A stretch of 62,969 bases of DNA. Origin: Geodermatophilus obscurus. Lineage in GTDB: Bacteria > Actinomycetota > Actinomycetes > Mycobacteriales > Geodermatophilaceae. How positions within the stretch are numbered: position 1 is the stretch's first letter; every line of letters begins with the position of its first letter. The notes below the pieces were generated by a model. The model worked only from the letters and a program-made list of their open reading frames with translations, was not told the DNA's origin and made no database searches. Shown piece after piece: positions 19,711 to 29,305 of the stretch. A program made the translations under genes and the position numbers. The DNA lies in contig NZ_FRDM01000024.1 of NCBI RefSeq assembly GCF_900143215.1, positions 1 to 62,969 of the forward strand, written 5' to 3'.

Positions 19711-20178
19711 GTGACCGCGGTCGACCCCCACGAGGCCTACGTCCAGGTGGAGCGGGAGATCGGCCTGCTGCTGCGCCGCTCCCGCGCCATCTCCGCCCGT
19801 CTGGCCCGCGAGCTGCACCCCGACCTGGACGGTGCCGCCTACGGGTTGCTGGCGCTGCTGCAGGACGCCGGTCCGCTGCGCGCCAGCGACCTGGTGGCCT
19901 GGCTGGGTCTGGACAAGAGCACGGTGAGCCGCCAGGTGTCCTCGCTGGTCAACCTGGGCCTGGTCTCCCGCGAGGCCGACCCCGCCGACGGGCGCGCCCA
20001 GGTGCTCAGCACGTCCCCCGAGGGCGCGGCCCGGCTGTCCCGCATCCGGGACGCCCGCCGGGCCCGCTGGGAGGCCGACCTCTCGGACTGGCCGGCCGAG
20101 GACGTCGCCACGCTCGGCGAGCTGCTGGCCCGGCTGAACCGGCTGGGCGAAGCGCGCGAGGCGGAGAGCAGCCACTGA
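19711..20178 (+). CDS. MarR family transcriptional regulator
   Basis: The 155-residue protein has the MarR winged-helix fold: LLALLQDAGPLRASDLVAWL, recognition helix KSTVSRQVSSLVNLGLVSRE, wing DPADGRAQVLSTSPEG. GTG 19711 is chosen because GGGGAGG lies 7 nt upstream; the frame stays open back into hspR. No cysteine suggests a redox switch, and the ligand is unknown. It lies 74 nt after hspR and is convergent with the glycolate permease gene, so its target may be distant. Confidence 0.85.
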   Translation: MTAVDPHEAYVQVEREIGLLLRRSRAISARLARELHPDLDGAAYGLLALLQDAGPLRASDLVAWLGLDKSTVSRQVSSLVNLGLVSREADPADGRAQVLSTSPEGAARLSRIRDARRARWEADLSDWPAEDVATLGELLARLNRLGEAREAESSH

Positions 20179-20300
20179 AGAACCCCGTCCTCCCACCCCT
20201 CGGAGAAGGACCCCCTGCCCCCACACCTCGTTGAAGGACCCCGTCCCTCTCACCCCTCGCAAGCTCCGGGGCGAGCCTCCGGACGGGGCCAGCGAGACCC
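20179..20300. repeat. Stop-codon-adjacent GC-rich repeat, copy 2 (with internal repetition)
   Basis: Starts right after the marR stop as GAAGAACCCCGTCC. The leading motif (G)AAGGACCCC plus a C-rich stretch and CACCCCTCG appears three times in a row (about 20179, 20208 and 20234) before the hairpin part. This looks like nested or stuttered copies of the same element. Confidence 0.6.
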
Positions 20301-20350
20301 TGCAGGAGGCCGGCGGAGCCCCCAACAGGGCCGGCCCGCCCCGCGACACG

Positions 20351-20388
20351 ACAGCGCCCCCGTACCCAGCTGGGCACGGGGGCGCTGT
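20351..20388. terminator. Bidirectional terminator between marR and the permease gene
   Basis: ACAGCGCCCCCGT (20351-20363) pairs perfectly with ACGGGGGCGCTGT (20376-20388), 11 nt before the stop of the convergent permease gene. Confidence 0.85.
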
Positions 20389-20398
20389 CGTCAGCGGG

Positions 20399-22198
20399 TC
20401 AGCCGCCGGTCACCGGGTCGGGGACCATCCAGCCGAGCACCGGGGAGGCCTGCAGGACCACGATCAGGCACATCAGCAGCAGGAGCAGCATGCTCCAGCC
20501 GAACACCTTCCGGAACAGCTCGCCCTCCCGGCCGGCCATGCCGACCGCCGCGGCCGCGATGGCCAGGTTCTGCGGGCTGACCATCTTGCCCATGACGCCG
20601 CCGGAGGAGTTGGCCGCGGCCAGCAGCACCGGGTCGAGGCCGGCGTTGGTCGCCGCCTGCACCTGCAGCGCACCGAACAGCGCGTTGGCGGAGGTGTCCG
20701 AACCGGTCACCGCGACGCCGATCCAGCCCAGGATGGGGGAGAGGAAGGCGAAGAAGGCGCCGGTCTCGGCCAGCAGCCGGCCGAGGTGGCTGGTCATGCC
20801 GGACTGGTTGAGCACGTAGGCCAGCGCGAGCACCGCCATGACGGTGACGATGGCCCACTTGAGCTCGCGGTAGGTGTCGACGTAGGCCTTCAGCGCCCGT
20901 CCCGGCGAGATCCGCAGCACCAGCATGGTGAGGATGCCCGCGAAGATCATCAGGGTGCCGGCCGCGGGCAGCCAGTTGAACGAGTACGTCGTCGAGGCCA
21001 GTTCGGTGTCCGAGCCGGACGCGAACACGTTCAGGCCCGGCCAGGCGAACGACGTCGTCCACGGGGCCTCGGCCAGCGCGGCCTTCACCGGGCCCAGGCT
21101 GGCCAGCGAGAAGATGAGGATGATGATCAGGTACGGGGCGTAGGCCTTGATGACCTCGTTGCGGCTGTCGTCGACCACGGGCCCGTCCGCGCCGACCGCG
21201 GGAGCGTGCGGGTCCCGCGCGGCCTGGTCGCCCGGGGCGTCGCCGAGCTGCTCGCCGGCGGTGGCGCCCACGCCACCCCGCTCGCGCCCGCCGCCGGCTC
21301 CGCTGGCCGCGGTGCCGGCACCGCCGCCCCCACCGGCCAGCGTGGCTGCGGTGACCGGCTCGTAGGCGGCCTTGCGCATGCGGACGACGGCCACCACGGC
21401 GGCCGCGGCCACGAGCGCGGCGATGATGTCGGTCAGCGGCACCGAGATGTAGTTCGAGGAGACGAACTGGGCGACGCCGAACGCCACACCACCGACCAGC
21501 GCCTCGCGCCAGGTGTCGCGCAGCCCGCGCTTGCCGTCGACCACGAAGACCAGCACCAGCGGCACGAACGCGGCCAGGATCGGCGTCTGCCGGCCGGCCA
21601 TGGCGCCGAGCGTGTCGACCGTGAGCCGGGCGTCGTCGCTGACACCGGAGGTCACCGTGGCCAGCGTGATGATCGGCGTGGCCAGCGCGCCGAAAGCGAC
21701 GGGGGCGGTGTTGGCGATCAGCGCCACCGCCGCGGCCTTCATCGGCTGGAAGCCCAGCGCCATCAGCATGACCACGCTGATGGCGACCGGCGTCCCGAAG
21801 CCGGCCAGCGCCTCGAGCAGGGCGCCGAAGCAGAAGGCGATGATGATCGCCTGGATCCGCTGGTCGGGGCTGACCTTCTCGAACGACCGCCGCAGCACGT
21901 CGAAGTGCCCGGTGGCGACGGTGAGGTTGTAGACCCAGATCGCGTTGATGACGATCCACAGGATCGGGAAGAAGCCGAACGCGGCGCCCTCGGTCGCCGA
22001 CAGGACGGCCTGCCCGACCGGCATCCGGAACGCCACGATGGCCAGGACGATCGCGACGGCCAGGGAGATGAGCCCGGCCAGCCACGCCTTGACCTTCAGC
22101 GCACCCAGCAGCACGAACAGGGTGAGCAGCGGGATCGCTGCCACCAGTGCGCTCAGTGCGAGTGACCCACCGACGGGGTCGACGACCTGCTCGAACAA
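20399..22198 (-). CDS. LldP/GlcA family permease (glycolate or L-lactate)
   Basis: A 599-residue inner-membrane permease of the LctP family, with about 12-14 helices. Typical segments are FGFFPILWIVINAIWVYNL, the conserved ALLEALAGFGTPVAI and, near the C-terminus, GSDTSANALFGALQ and ANSSGGVMGKMVSPQNLAIA. A Gly-rich, charged loop (about 285-345) between two membrane halves looks longer than usual. The start is TTG at 22198 with AAGGAG five bases upstream. It lies downstream of aceB-glcDEF in the same direction, which favours glycolate (GlcA-like) as substrate over lactate, but the family carries both. Confidence 0.88.
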   Translation of the reverse strand: MFEQVVDPVGGSLALSALVAAIPLLTLFVLLGALKVKAWLAGLISLAVAIVLAIVAFRMPVGQAVLSATEGAAFGFFPILWIVINAIWVYNLTVATGHFDVLRRSFEKVSPDQRIQAIIIAFCFGALLEALAGFGTPVAISVVMLMALGFQPMKAAAVALIANTAPVAFGALATPIITLATVTSGVSDDARLTVDTLGAMAGRQTPILAAFVPLVLVFVVDGKRGLRDTWREALVGGVAFGVAQFVSSNYISVPLTDIIAALVAAAAVVAVVRMRKAAYEPVTAATLAGGGGGAGTAASGAGGGRERGGVGATAGEQLGDAPGDQAARDPHAPAVGADGPVVDDSRNEVIKAYAPYLIIILIFSLASLGPVKAALAEAPWTTSFAWPGLNVFASGSDTELASTTYSFNWLPAAGTLMIFAGILTMLVLRISPGRALKAYVDTYRELKWAIVTVMAVLALAYVLNQSGMTSHLGRLLAETGAFFAFLSPILGWIGVAVTGSDTSANALFGALQVQAATNAGLDPVLLAAANSSGGVMGKMVSPQNLAIAAAAVGMAGREGELFRKVFGWSMLLLLLMCLIVVLQASPVLGWMVPDPVTGG

Positions 22199-22239
22199 CG
22201 GAGCTCCTTCCCTCGGCGGTGAGGGCGCGAGGCTGGGTA

Positions 22240-22337
22240 GGGGGACGTGGGGCGGTTCAGTGTGGAGCAGAGCCGGCGCCCCTGCGGGGTCCCGCTGCGG
22301 GCGTGCGAGCAGCGGGACCCCGCAGGGGGGTCCTTCT
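22240..22337. repeat. Stop-codon-adjacent GC-rich repeat, copy 3, forming a terminator
   Basis: On the minus strand it starts AGAAGGACCCCCCTGC right after the TGA of glcF. It contains a perfect 20-bp hairpin: arms 22279-22298 and 22309-22328. It separates glcF from the permease gene and should end most glcF transcripts; the permease probably has its own promoter or receives read-through. Confidence 0.75.
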
Positions 22338-23969
22338 TCACCCGTCCGAGGTGGCGGCCCGGGCCAGGGCGGTGCCGGGACCGGTGAGCGCCCGCTCGAG
22401 CAGGTCCTCGACGGGCACCCCGCGGATCGAGGCGTCGAGCACCTGGACGGTGTGCGCGACCGGCATCCGCTTTCCCATCCGGGCCAGCGTGGTCGCCACC
22501 TGCATCCAGCAGCCCGGGTTGGCGGTCACCATCAGGTCCGCGCCGGTGGCGAGGACGGCGGCCGCCTTGCGCTCGCCGAGCTCCCGTGCCGGCTCCGGCT
22601 GCAGCATGTTGTACGTGCCGGCGCTGCCGCAGCACAGCTCGGCCTCGGCGATCTGCTTGAGCTCCACGCCCGGGATCCCGCGCAGCAGCTTCCGCGGCTC
22701 CTCGCGGATGCCCTGCGCGTGGGCCAGGTGGCAGGCGTCCTGGTAGGCCACGGTCATCGGCAGCGGGTGCCGCTCGGCGACCGGGCCCATCTCGACGATG
22801 AACTCGCTGATGTCCCGGGACTTGCGGGCCAGCGCCTCGGCGCGCTCCGCCCACTCCGGCTCGTCGCGCAGCTGGTGCCCGTACTCCTTGATGTTCGAGC
22901 CGCAGCCGGCGGCGTTCACGACGACGTAGTCGACCCCGGCCTGCTCGAAGGTCTCGATCGTCCGCTTGGCGAAGTCGAGCGCCTGCTCCTCGCGGCCGCC
23001 GTGGCCGGGCAGGGCGCCGCAGCAGCCCTGCCGCCTCGGCGTGATGACGTCGCAGCCCTCGGCGGCCAGCACGCGCACGGTGGCGGCGTTCACGTCGGGG
23101 AAGAAGGTGCCCTGCACGCAGCCGGCGAGCAGCCCGACGACCGCCCGCCGCTGCCCCGCGGCCGGCGTCCGCTCGGGGACGCGCTCCACCGGGCCGAGCT
23201 TGGGTGCCAGCGACTCCATGGCCATCAACGGGCCCGGCAGCTTGCTCATCAGCCCGGTGCGGGTCAGCAGGCTGCCGAGCCGGCTGGCCTGGTAGGCGCG
23301 CAGCGGCCCGCGCAGCGCACGCAGCCGCCGCGGGTAGGGGAACAGGTTGTAGATGAGGTCGCGGTAGAACTTCTCCGCCCGCGACCGCTGGTAGCGCCGC
23401 TCGATCTGCGGGCGGGTGGCCTCGATGAGCTTGTCGTACTGGACGCCGGACGGGCAGGCGGTCACGCAGGCCATGCAGCCCAGGCACTGGTCGAAGTGCC
23501 GCACCATCGAGTCGTCGAGCGGCTCGCCCTCCAGCGCCTCCTTCATGAGGTAGATGCGCCCGCGAGGGCTGTCCATCTCCTCGCCCCAGAGCACGTAGGT
23601 GGGGCAGGTCGGCAGGCAGAACCCGCAGTGCACGCAGTCACCGATGAGCGCGGGGTCCGGCGGGTGGTGGTCGTCGAAGGCCGGCTGCACGGCCTGCCGC
23701 GTACTCGGCAGGCCGAGCAGGGTCGAGGTGCCCACGGTGGCGGCCCCGGTGCCGGCCGGCAGGTCGATGTCCTGGCCGATGTCGAGCGGACGGCGCGCCC
23801 CGACGACCGCGGAGGGGGCCTCGTCGGCCGCCCGGACGGCCCCGGTGGGCGCTCCGGCCGGCAGGTCGGCGACCGAGTCGCGCACGGGGCCGACGTTCGG
23901 GGAGGCGCCGGGGGACCCGGGCGGGGGCGCGTCGCCCTGGTCGTGGCTGCCCGGCGTGATCTCCGTCAT
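22338..23969 (-). CDS. glcF: Glycolate oxidase iron-sulfur subunit GlcF
   Basis: Electron-transfer subunit of the glycolate oxidase complex at the membrane. The 543-residue protein has an unusual Ala/Pro-rich N-terminal extension of about 110 residues. Two 4Fe-4S motifs follow (CVHCGFCLPTCPTYV and CLGCMACVTACPSGV), then two CCG domains (CVQGTFFPDVN ... QGCCGALPGHGG; CHLAHAQG ... LCCGSAGTYNMLQPE). ATG 23969 abuts the glcE stop with no gap, so the start is firm. Order is glcD-glcE-glcF, as in enteric glc operons. Confidence 0.95.
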   Translation of the reverse strand: MTEITPGSHDQGDAPPPGSPGASPNVGPVRDSVADLPAGAPTGAVRAADEAPSAVVGARRPLDIGQDIDLPAGTGAATVGTSTLLGLPSTRQAVQPAFDDHHPPDPALIGDCVHCGFCLPTCPTYVLWGEEMDSPRGRIYLMKEALEGEPLDDSMVRHFDQCLGCMACVTACPSGVQYDKLIEATRPQIERRYQRSRAEKFYRDLIYNLFPYPRRLRALRGPLRAYQASRLGSLLTRTGLMSKLPGPLMAMESLAPKLGPVERVPERTPAAGQRRAVVGLLAGCVQGTFFPDVNAATVRVLAAEGCDVITPRRQGCCGALPGHGGREEQALDFAKRTIETFEQAGVDYVVVNAAGCGSNIKEYGHQLRDEPEWAERAEALARKSRDISEFIVEMGPVAERHPLPMTVAYQDACHLAHAQGIREEPRKLLRGIPGVELKQIAEAELCCGSAGTYNMLQPEPARELGERKAAAVLATGADLMVTANPGCWMQVATTLARMGKRMPVAHTVQVLDASIRGVPVEDLLERALTGPGTALARAATSDG

Positions 23970-25157
23970 CTACACCCCTCCGACGAACCGGCCCGGCGAC
24001 ATCCGCCGCTCGGGGTCGAACCTCTCCTTGACCCGCCGCATCAGGTCCAGCGAGTCGCCGACCGGCCCCCAGTGGTCCAGGGAGTCGCGGACGGCCTCGG
24101 GCGCACGCAGGACCACCGCCGTCCCGTCGTGCGGCGCGAGGGCGGCACGCAGCCGGGGCAGCGCATCGGCCGCCTCGGCGGCCGGCACGGCCGCGTAGGA
24201 CACCCCCGTGGCGGCGTGCGCGGCCACCGCCGTACCGGCAGGCAGTGCGGCCAGCACCGCCGAGAGCGAAGCCGGCGCGTAGGCCAGCCGCAGCAGCACG
24301 TCGTCCGCCCCGCCGGGTCGCCGGCCGAGGTCCCCGGGCAGGTCCTCGGACTCCTCACCGCCACCCAGCAGGGCGACGGCGGCGCGCGCCTGCCCGGCCA
24401 CCGACTCCGCGATCGACTCGAACAGCACGATCAGCCGGGCGGCTCCGCCGGCGCTGCCGACCAGCTCCACGGCCGACGGGGTGAGCGTCGAGCGGGCCAG
24501 CGCGATCGACAGCGGGCCGGCGGCCGCCGCGTCCGGCACCTCCAGCGTGACCACCCGGCGCGCGGGCGGCACCGGGTGCAGCCGCCAGGTGGTGGAGGCC
24601 ACGACGCCGAGCGTTCCGTGCGCCCCCGTGAACAGCTTGCCGAGGTCGTACCCGGCGACGTTCTTGACGACCTTGCCACCGGCGTGGGCCACGGTGCCGT
24701 CGGCGAGCACGACGGTGATGCCGATGAGCAGGTCGCGGGTGGTGCCGTAGCGCAGGCGGCGCGGTCCCGACGCGTTCGCGCTCACGATGCCGCCCAGCGT
24801 GGCGCCGTCCTCGGGCGGGTCGAGACCGAGCAGCTGGCCGGCCTCGCCGACCTGCGCCTGCAGGTCCGCGAGACGGACCCCGGCCTCGGCGACGACGGTG
24901 AGGTCACCCGCCACGTGCTCGACGACGCGGTCCAGGCCGGTGAGGTCCACCAGCAGGTCGCACGACTCCGGCGGCGCGGCCCAGGTGAGCTTGCTGCGCC
25001 CGCCGACCGGGACGACGGCGCGACCCTCGGCGGCCGCGGCCCGCAGGACCTCGGCGACCTCCTCGACCGTGCCCGGCCGGACCACCTCGCGCGGCACCAC
25101 GCCACCGACCGCGTCACCGGCGTCCCCCGGTCGGCGAGCGGCGGTCACCGCGGTCAT
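23970..25157 (-). CDS. glcE: Glycolate oxidase FAD-binding subunit GlcE
   Basis: A 395-residue FAD-binding PCMH-type subunit that works with GlcD and GlcF. FAD-domain motifs include VPVGGRSKLTW, the DGATLGGIVSANASGPRRLRYGT-type dinucleotide segment (about 118-140) and GGKVVKNVAGYDLGKLFTG. The C-terminus ends with DPERRMSPGRFVGG, typical of the family. The ATG at 25157 overlaps the glcD stop (ATGA); the TAG stop directly precedes the glcF ATG. Confidence 0.95.
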   Translation of the reverse strand: MTAVTAARRPGDAGDAVGGVVPREVVRPGTVEEVAEVLRAAAAEGRAVVPVGGRSKLTWAAPPESCDLLVDLTGLDRVVEHVAGDLTVVAEAGVRLADLQAQVGEAGQLLGLDPPEDGATLGGIVSANASGPRRLRYGTTRDLLIGITVVLADGTVAHAGGKVVKNVAGYDLGKLFTGAHGTLGVVASTTWRLHPVPPARRVVTLEVPDAAAAGPLSIALARSTLTPSAVELVGSAGGAARLIVLFESIAESVAGQARAAVALLGGGEESEDLPGDLGRRPGGADDVLLRLAYAPASLSAVLAALPAGTAVAAHAATGVSYAAVPAAEAADALPRLRAALAPHDGTAVVLRAPEAVRDSLDHWGPVGDSLDLMRRVKERFDPERRMSPGRFVGGV

Positions 25158-26689
25158 CAGAAGACCTCGCCCAGGCCGGCGGCCTGCACCGGGTGCTCGC
25201 CCTTGCGGACGCCGGGCCGCTCGCCGCACAGCCGCGGGGTCGGGAAGACCTTGCCCGGGTTGGCGATGCCGTCGGGGTCGAAGGCGCACCGCAGCAGCTG
25301 CATCGTGTCGAGGTCCTCGGGAGTGAACTGCTTGGCCATCTTCATGCGCTTCTCGCTGCCCACCCCGTGCTCGCCGGTGATCGAGCCGCCGGAGGTGACG
25401 CAGAGCTCGAGGATGTCGCCGGCCAGCTCCTCGGCCTCGTGCGCCTGGCCCTCGACCGCGTCGTCGAAGAGCACCAGCGGGTGCAGGTTGCCGTCGCCGG
25501 CGTGGAAGACGTTGGCCACGCGCAGGCCCTTCTCGTCGGCCATGCGCTTCATCTCGGTGAGCACCTCGGGCAGCTTCGTGCGGGGGATGACGCCGTCCTG
25601 CACGAAGTAGCTCGGACTGATCCGGCCGACCGCCGCGAACGCCGACTTGCGGCCCTTCCACATCAGCGCCCGCTCCGCGTCGTCGGCCGCGATGCGGGTC
25701 TCGAAGGCGTTGCGGGCCCGGGCGATCTCCTCGACCTGCGCGAACTGGGCCTCGACCTCCACGCGCGGGCCGTCCAGCTCGATGACCAGCACCGCCACCG
25801 CGCCCTCGGGGTAGCCGCAGCTCACCGCGGCCTCGGCGGCCTCGATGGCCAGCGCGTCCATCATCTCGACGGCGGCGGGGAGGATCCCGGCCGCGATGAT
25901 GTCGCTGACCGTGCCGGCGGCGTCCTCGACCGAGGAGTAGCCCACCAGCATGGTCTGCACCGCCTCCGGCACCCGGATCAGCCGCAGGGTGAGCTCGGTG
26001 GCCACGCCCAGGGTGCCCTCGCTGCCGATGAAGGCGCCCAGCAGGTCGTAGCCGGGGTGCTCGGGAGCCCGCCCGCCGAGGTGGACGACCTCGCCGTCGG
26101 GCAGCACCACCTCGGCGCCGAGGACGTGGTTGACCGTGAAGCCGTACTTGAGGCAGTGCGCGCCCCCGGCGTTCTCGGCCACGTTGCCGCCGATCGAGCA
26201 GACCAGCTGGGACGACGGGTCGGGTGCGTAGGCCAGGTCGTGGGGCGCCGCGTCCCGGGTGACCCACAGGTTGATGACCCCGGGCTCGACGGTGACCTGG
26301 CGGTTGTCCGCGTCCACCGGGGACAGCGTGCGCAGCCGCGACAGCACCAGCAGCACGCCGTCGGCACTCGGCAGCGCGCCGCCGGACAGGCCGGTGCCCG
26401 AGCCGCGCGCCACGAAGGGGACGCCGGCCTCGGCGCAGAGCCGGACGGTGTCGACGACGTGCTGCCGGCTCTCGGCCAGCACCACGATCGCCGGGGTGAC
26501 CTTGAAGTTGGCCAGCCCGTCGCACTCGTAGGTGCGGACCTGGGTGCGGTCGGTCAGCACCCGCTCGGTGCCGACCGCGCGCCGGAGCCGGTCGGCCAGG
26601 GCGGCGGTGCGATCGGAGCGGACCGGTTCGGCGACGGCGGTCCCGGCGGTGGTGGTCCCGGCGGTGGTCGTCCCGGCGGTGGTGGTCAT
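25157..26689 (-). CDS. glcD: Glycolate oxidase catalytic subunit GlcD
   Basis: FAD-linked oxidase that turns glycolate into glyoxylate. The 510-residue protein has PCMH FAD-binding motifs (ARGSGTGLSGGALP, CSIGGNVAENAGGAHCLKYG, FIGSEGTLGVATELTL) and the C-terminal signature HAGDGNLHPL plus GSITGEHGVGSEKR. The N-terminus begins with a Thr/Ala/Gly repeat (TTTAGTTTAGT) encoded by an 18-bp tandem repeat at about 26634-26689; relatives lack it. The gene starts 7 nt after aceB, so glyoxylate production and use are co-transcribed. Confidence 0.96.
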   Translation of the reverse strand: MTTTAGTTTAGTTTAGTAVAEPVRSDRTAALADRLRRAVGTERVLTDRTQVRTYECDGLANFKVTPAIVVLAESRQHVVDTVRLCAEAGVPFVARGSGTGLSGGALPSADGVLLVLSRLRTLSPVDADNRQVTVEPGVINLWVTRDAAPHDLAYAPDPSSQLVCSIGGNVAENAGGAHCLKYGFTVNHVLGAEVVLPDGEVVHLGGRAPEHPGYDLLGAFIGSEGTLGVATELTLRLIRVPEAVQTMLVGYSSVEDAAGTVSDIIAAGILPAAVEMMDALAIEAAEAAVSCGYPEGAVAVLVIELDGPRVEVEAQFAQVEEIARARNAFETRIAADDAERALMWKGRKSAFAAVGRISPSYFVQDGVIPRTKLPEVLTEMKRMADEKGLRVANVFHAGDGNLHPLVLFDDAVEGQAHEAEELAGDILELCVTSGGSITGEHGVGSEKRMKMAKQFTPEDLDTMQLLRCAFDPDGIANPGKVFPTPRLCGERPGVRKGEHPVQAAGLGEVF

Positions 26690-26696
26690 GGCGTCC

Positions 26697-28307
26697 TCAC
26701 GGCATCCGCTCGTATGCGGGCAGGGTCAGGAAGTCCGAGTACTCGTCGGACACCGCCATCTCCAGGAACAGCGCGCGGGCGTCGTCCCAGCGGCCGGAGG
26801 AGAAGGCGTCGCCGCGGGCCTCGGCGATCGCCTCCATCTCCTCGTCGGTGATCCGCTCGACCAGCTCGCGGGTGACCGTCTCGCCGTTCGAGAGCCGCAC
26901 CCCGTTGTGCAGCCACTGCCAGACCTGGCTGCGGGAGATCTCGGCGGTGGCGGCGTCCTCCATGAGGTTGTTGATGCCGACCGCGCCTGAACCGCGCAGC
27001 CACGACTCGATGTACTGGATGCCGACGCTGATGTTGCTGCGCAGCCCCGCCTCGGTGATCTCGCCCGGCGTGGAGCGCACGTCGAGCAGCTGCTCGGCCG
27101 CGACCTGCACGTCCTCGCGCTTCTTGTCGATCTGGTTCGGCCGGTCGCCGAGGACGGCGGTGAAGACCTCCGTGCAGAGCTCCACCATGCCCGGGTGGGC
27201 CACCCACGAGCCGTCGAAGCCGTCGTTGGCCTCGCGCTCCTTGTCGGCCCGGACCTTGGCGAACGCCTGTTCGTTGACGGCCGGGTCCTTCGACGGGATG
27301 AAGGCCGCCATGCCGCCGATGGCGTGCGCGCCGCGCTTGTGGCAGGTGCGCACCAGCAGCTCGGTGTAGGCGCGCATGAACGGCACGGTCATCGTCACGG
27401 AGTTGCGGTCGGGGAGGAGGAAGTCCTCGCCGCGGGTCCGGAACGTCTTGACGACGCTGAACATGTAGTCCCAGCGGCCCGCGTTGAGGCCGGCGGAGTG
27501 GTCGCGGAGCTCGTAGAGGATCTCCTCCATCTCGAACGCCGCGGGGTAGGTCTCGATGAGCACGGTCGCGCGGATGGTGCCGCGGGGGATGCCCAGGTGG
27601 TCCTGCGCCAGGTTGAAGGCGTCGTTCCAGAGCCGCGCCTCCAGGTGGCTCTCCATCTTCGGCAGGTAGAAGTACGGGCCCTGGCCGCGGTCGATCTGCT
27701 TCTGGCCGCAGCTGGCCAGGTAGAGCGCGAAGTCGACCAGGCTGCCGGAGGTCTGCTCGCCGTCGACGGTGATGTGCTTCTCGGGCAGGTGCCAGCCGCG
27801 CGGGCGCACGATGATCGTGGGCAGCTCCACGTCGTCGCGGACGCGGTACTCCTTGCCCTCCGGGCTGGTGAACTCGAGCGTTCCGTCGATCGAGTCCATC
27901 AGGTTCAGCGGACCGTTGACCACGTTGGTCCACAGCGGGGAGTTCGCGTCCTCCTGGTCGGCCAGCCAGCACCTGGCGCCGGAGTTGAGCGCGTTGATCG
28001 TCATCTTCCGGTCGGTGGGGCCGGTCATCTCGACCCGGCGGTCGACCAGGCCGGGCGCGGGCGGGGCGACCTGCCAGGAGTCGTCCTCGCGGATCGACCG
28101 GGTCTCCTCCAGGAAGCCCAGGCTGGCCCCGTCGGCCAGCGCGCGGACCCGCTCCTGCCGGGCGGCGAGCCGCTCGAGCCGGCGGCCGTTGAGCTCGCGG
28201 TGGAGGAGGGCGACGAGCTCGAGCGCCCGGGGGGTGAGGACCTCGTCGAACCGGTCCTCGATCGGACCGGTGACCTCGAGGCCGTCCACGCCGGCGATGG
28301 TGCTCAT
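26697..28307 (-). CDS. aceB: Malate synthase A
   Basis: Condenses glyoxylate with acetyl-CoA to malate. The 536-residue length and motifs ([66 protein letters not shown], and [19 protein letters not shown] [13 protein letters not shown]) match the AceB form rather than the larger GlcB form. ATG 28307 has AGGGAGA just upstream. It heads the aceB-glcDEF transcript; no isocitrate lyase is nearby, so here the enzyme probably serves glycolate rather than acetate use. Confidence 0.97.
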   Translation of the reverse strand: MSTIAGVDGLEVTGPIEDRFDEVLTPRALELVALLHRELNGRRLERLAARQERVRALADGASLGFLEETRSIREDDSWQVAPPAPGLVDRRVEMTGPTDRKMTINALNSGARCWLADQEDANSPLWTNVVNGPLNLMDSIDGTLEFTSPEGKEYRVRDDVELPTIIVRPRGWHLPEKHITVDGEQTSGSLVDFALYLASCGQKQIDRGQGPYFYLPKMESHLEARLWNDAFNLAQDHLGIPRGTIRATVLIETYPAAFEMEEILYELRDHSAGLNAGRWDYMFSVVKTFRTRGEDFLLPDRNSVTMTVPFMRAYTELLVRTCHKRGAHAIGGMAAFIPSKDPAVNEQAFAKVRADKEREANDGFDGSWVAHPGMVELCTEVFTAVLGDRPNQIDKKREDVQVAAEQLLDVRSTPGEITEAGLRSNISVGIQYIESWLRGSGAVGINNLMEDAATAEISRSQVWQWLHNGVRLSNGETVTRELVERITDEEMEAIAEARGDAFSSGRWDDARALFLEMAVSDEYSDFLTLPAYERMP

Positions 28308-28376
28308 GGTTCTCCCTGGAGTCGCTGTGCTGGGGGGCCGACCCGTTCCGCTCAGCGGGAGGTCGGAGTACTGTCA

Positions 28377-28391
28377 TTCCGCATCGTGGAA
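28377..28391. promoter_or_regulatory. Candidate IclR-type operator between aceB and its regulator
   Basis: TTCC-N7-GGAA (ttccgcatcgtggaa) sits in the divergent 191-bp gap between aceB and the IclR gene. Similar TTCC/GGAA-type palindromes are known for IclR-family repressors. The call is by position and symmetry only. Confidence 0.4.
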
Positions 28392-28498
28392 CGAGCTGTC
28401 TGATTACTGGAAAACTAGTGGGACCCATCACGGCGGTCAACCCGAGGTCCCCACGGTCCGGAACTGGGTCGGCCGAGCGGGACGAGGGGAGCGGGCGC

Positions 28499-29275
28499 AT
28501 GGCCGCTGGCGGGTCGGCGGAGGGCGTGCAGTCGCTGGACCGCGCCTTCCTGCTCCTCGAGCTCATGGCCGACGCCGGCGGCGAGGTGGCCATCAGCCGG
28601 CTGGCGGCCGACAGCGGCCTGGCCGTCTCCACGATCCACCGGCTGGTGCGCACCCTCGTGGGCCGCGGCTACGTGCGCCAGCTGCCCTCACGGCGCTACG
28701 TCCTCGGGCCGCGGCTGATCCACCTGGGGGAGTTCGCGTCGCGGATGCTCGCCACGTGGGCCCAGCCGCACCTGACCCGGCTGGTCGACGCCATCGGGGA
28801 GACGGCGAACCTGGCCATGCTCGACGGCGACCGGGTCGTCTACGTCGCGCAGGTGCCGTCGCGGCACTCCATGCGGATGTTCACCGAGGTCGGTCGGCGG
28901 GTGCACCTGCACTGCACCGGCGTCGGCAAGGTGCTGCTGGCCCAGTTGCCCCCCGGGACCGCCCGCGAGCTGCTGGTGCAGGGCGGCATGCCCGCGCGTA
29001 CGGAGCTCACCGTCACCGACCCCGACGAACTGCTGCGCCAGCTGCCCGCGATCGCCGACCAGGGCTACGCCGTCGACGACGGCGAGCAGGAGACCGGCGT
29101 CCGGTGCGTGGCCGTCCCCGTGCCCGGTGGCGCCGCGGCGGGGGCGATCTCGGTGTCCGGTCCGGCGGGGCGGCTGGGGCTGGACGCGGTGCCCCGTGCG
29201 GTGCCGCTGCTGCAGTCGGCGGCGGCCGCGCTGGCCACCGAGCTCGGACGGGACGGCGGTCGCCCGGCCGGTTGA
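28499..29275 (+). CDS. IclR family transcriptional regulator of the glycolate cluster
   Basis: The 258-residue protein has an N-terminal winged helix (ISRLAADSGLAVSTIHRLVRTLVGRGYV) and an IclR effector domain with the typical LHCTGVGKVLLAQLPP and GYAVDDGEQETGVRCVAVPV segments. Close in style to regulators of glyoxylate or allantoin metabolism (AllR/GclR), whose effector is glyoxylate; that ligand is an inference here. ATG 28499 is preceded by AGGGGAG; the frame also extends upstream to 28418. It is divergent from aceB-glcDEF, its probable target. Confidence 0.9.
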   Translation: MAAGGSAEGVQSLDRAFLLLELMADAGGEVAISRLAADSGLAVSTIHRLVRTLVGRGYVRQLPSRRYVLGPRLIHLGEFASRMLATWAQPHLTRLVDAIGETANLAMLDGDRVVYVAQVPSRHSMRMFTEVGRRVHLHCTGVGKVLLAQLPPGTARELLVQGGMPARTELTVTDPDELLRQLPAIADQGYAVDDGEQETGVRCVAVPVPGGAAAGAISVSGPAGRLGLDAVPRAVPLLQSAAAALATELGRDGGRPAG

Positions 29276-29305
29276 CCGGAGGGCGGCTCGCCGTCGCGGA
29301 TGAAG

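Noticed and set aside
21945..25610. A plus-strand frame of 1221 codons opposite the glycolate genes
   Set aside because: It is antisense to lctP-like, glcF, glcE and glcD, which have clear family motifs; its composition is that of a shadow frame.
26634..26689. Possible direct-repeat binding sites before glcD
   Set aside because: The 18-bp repeats lie inside the coding start and translate as TTTAGT repeats; regulation there is not indicated.
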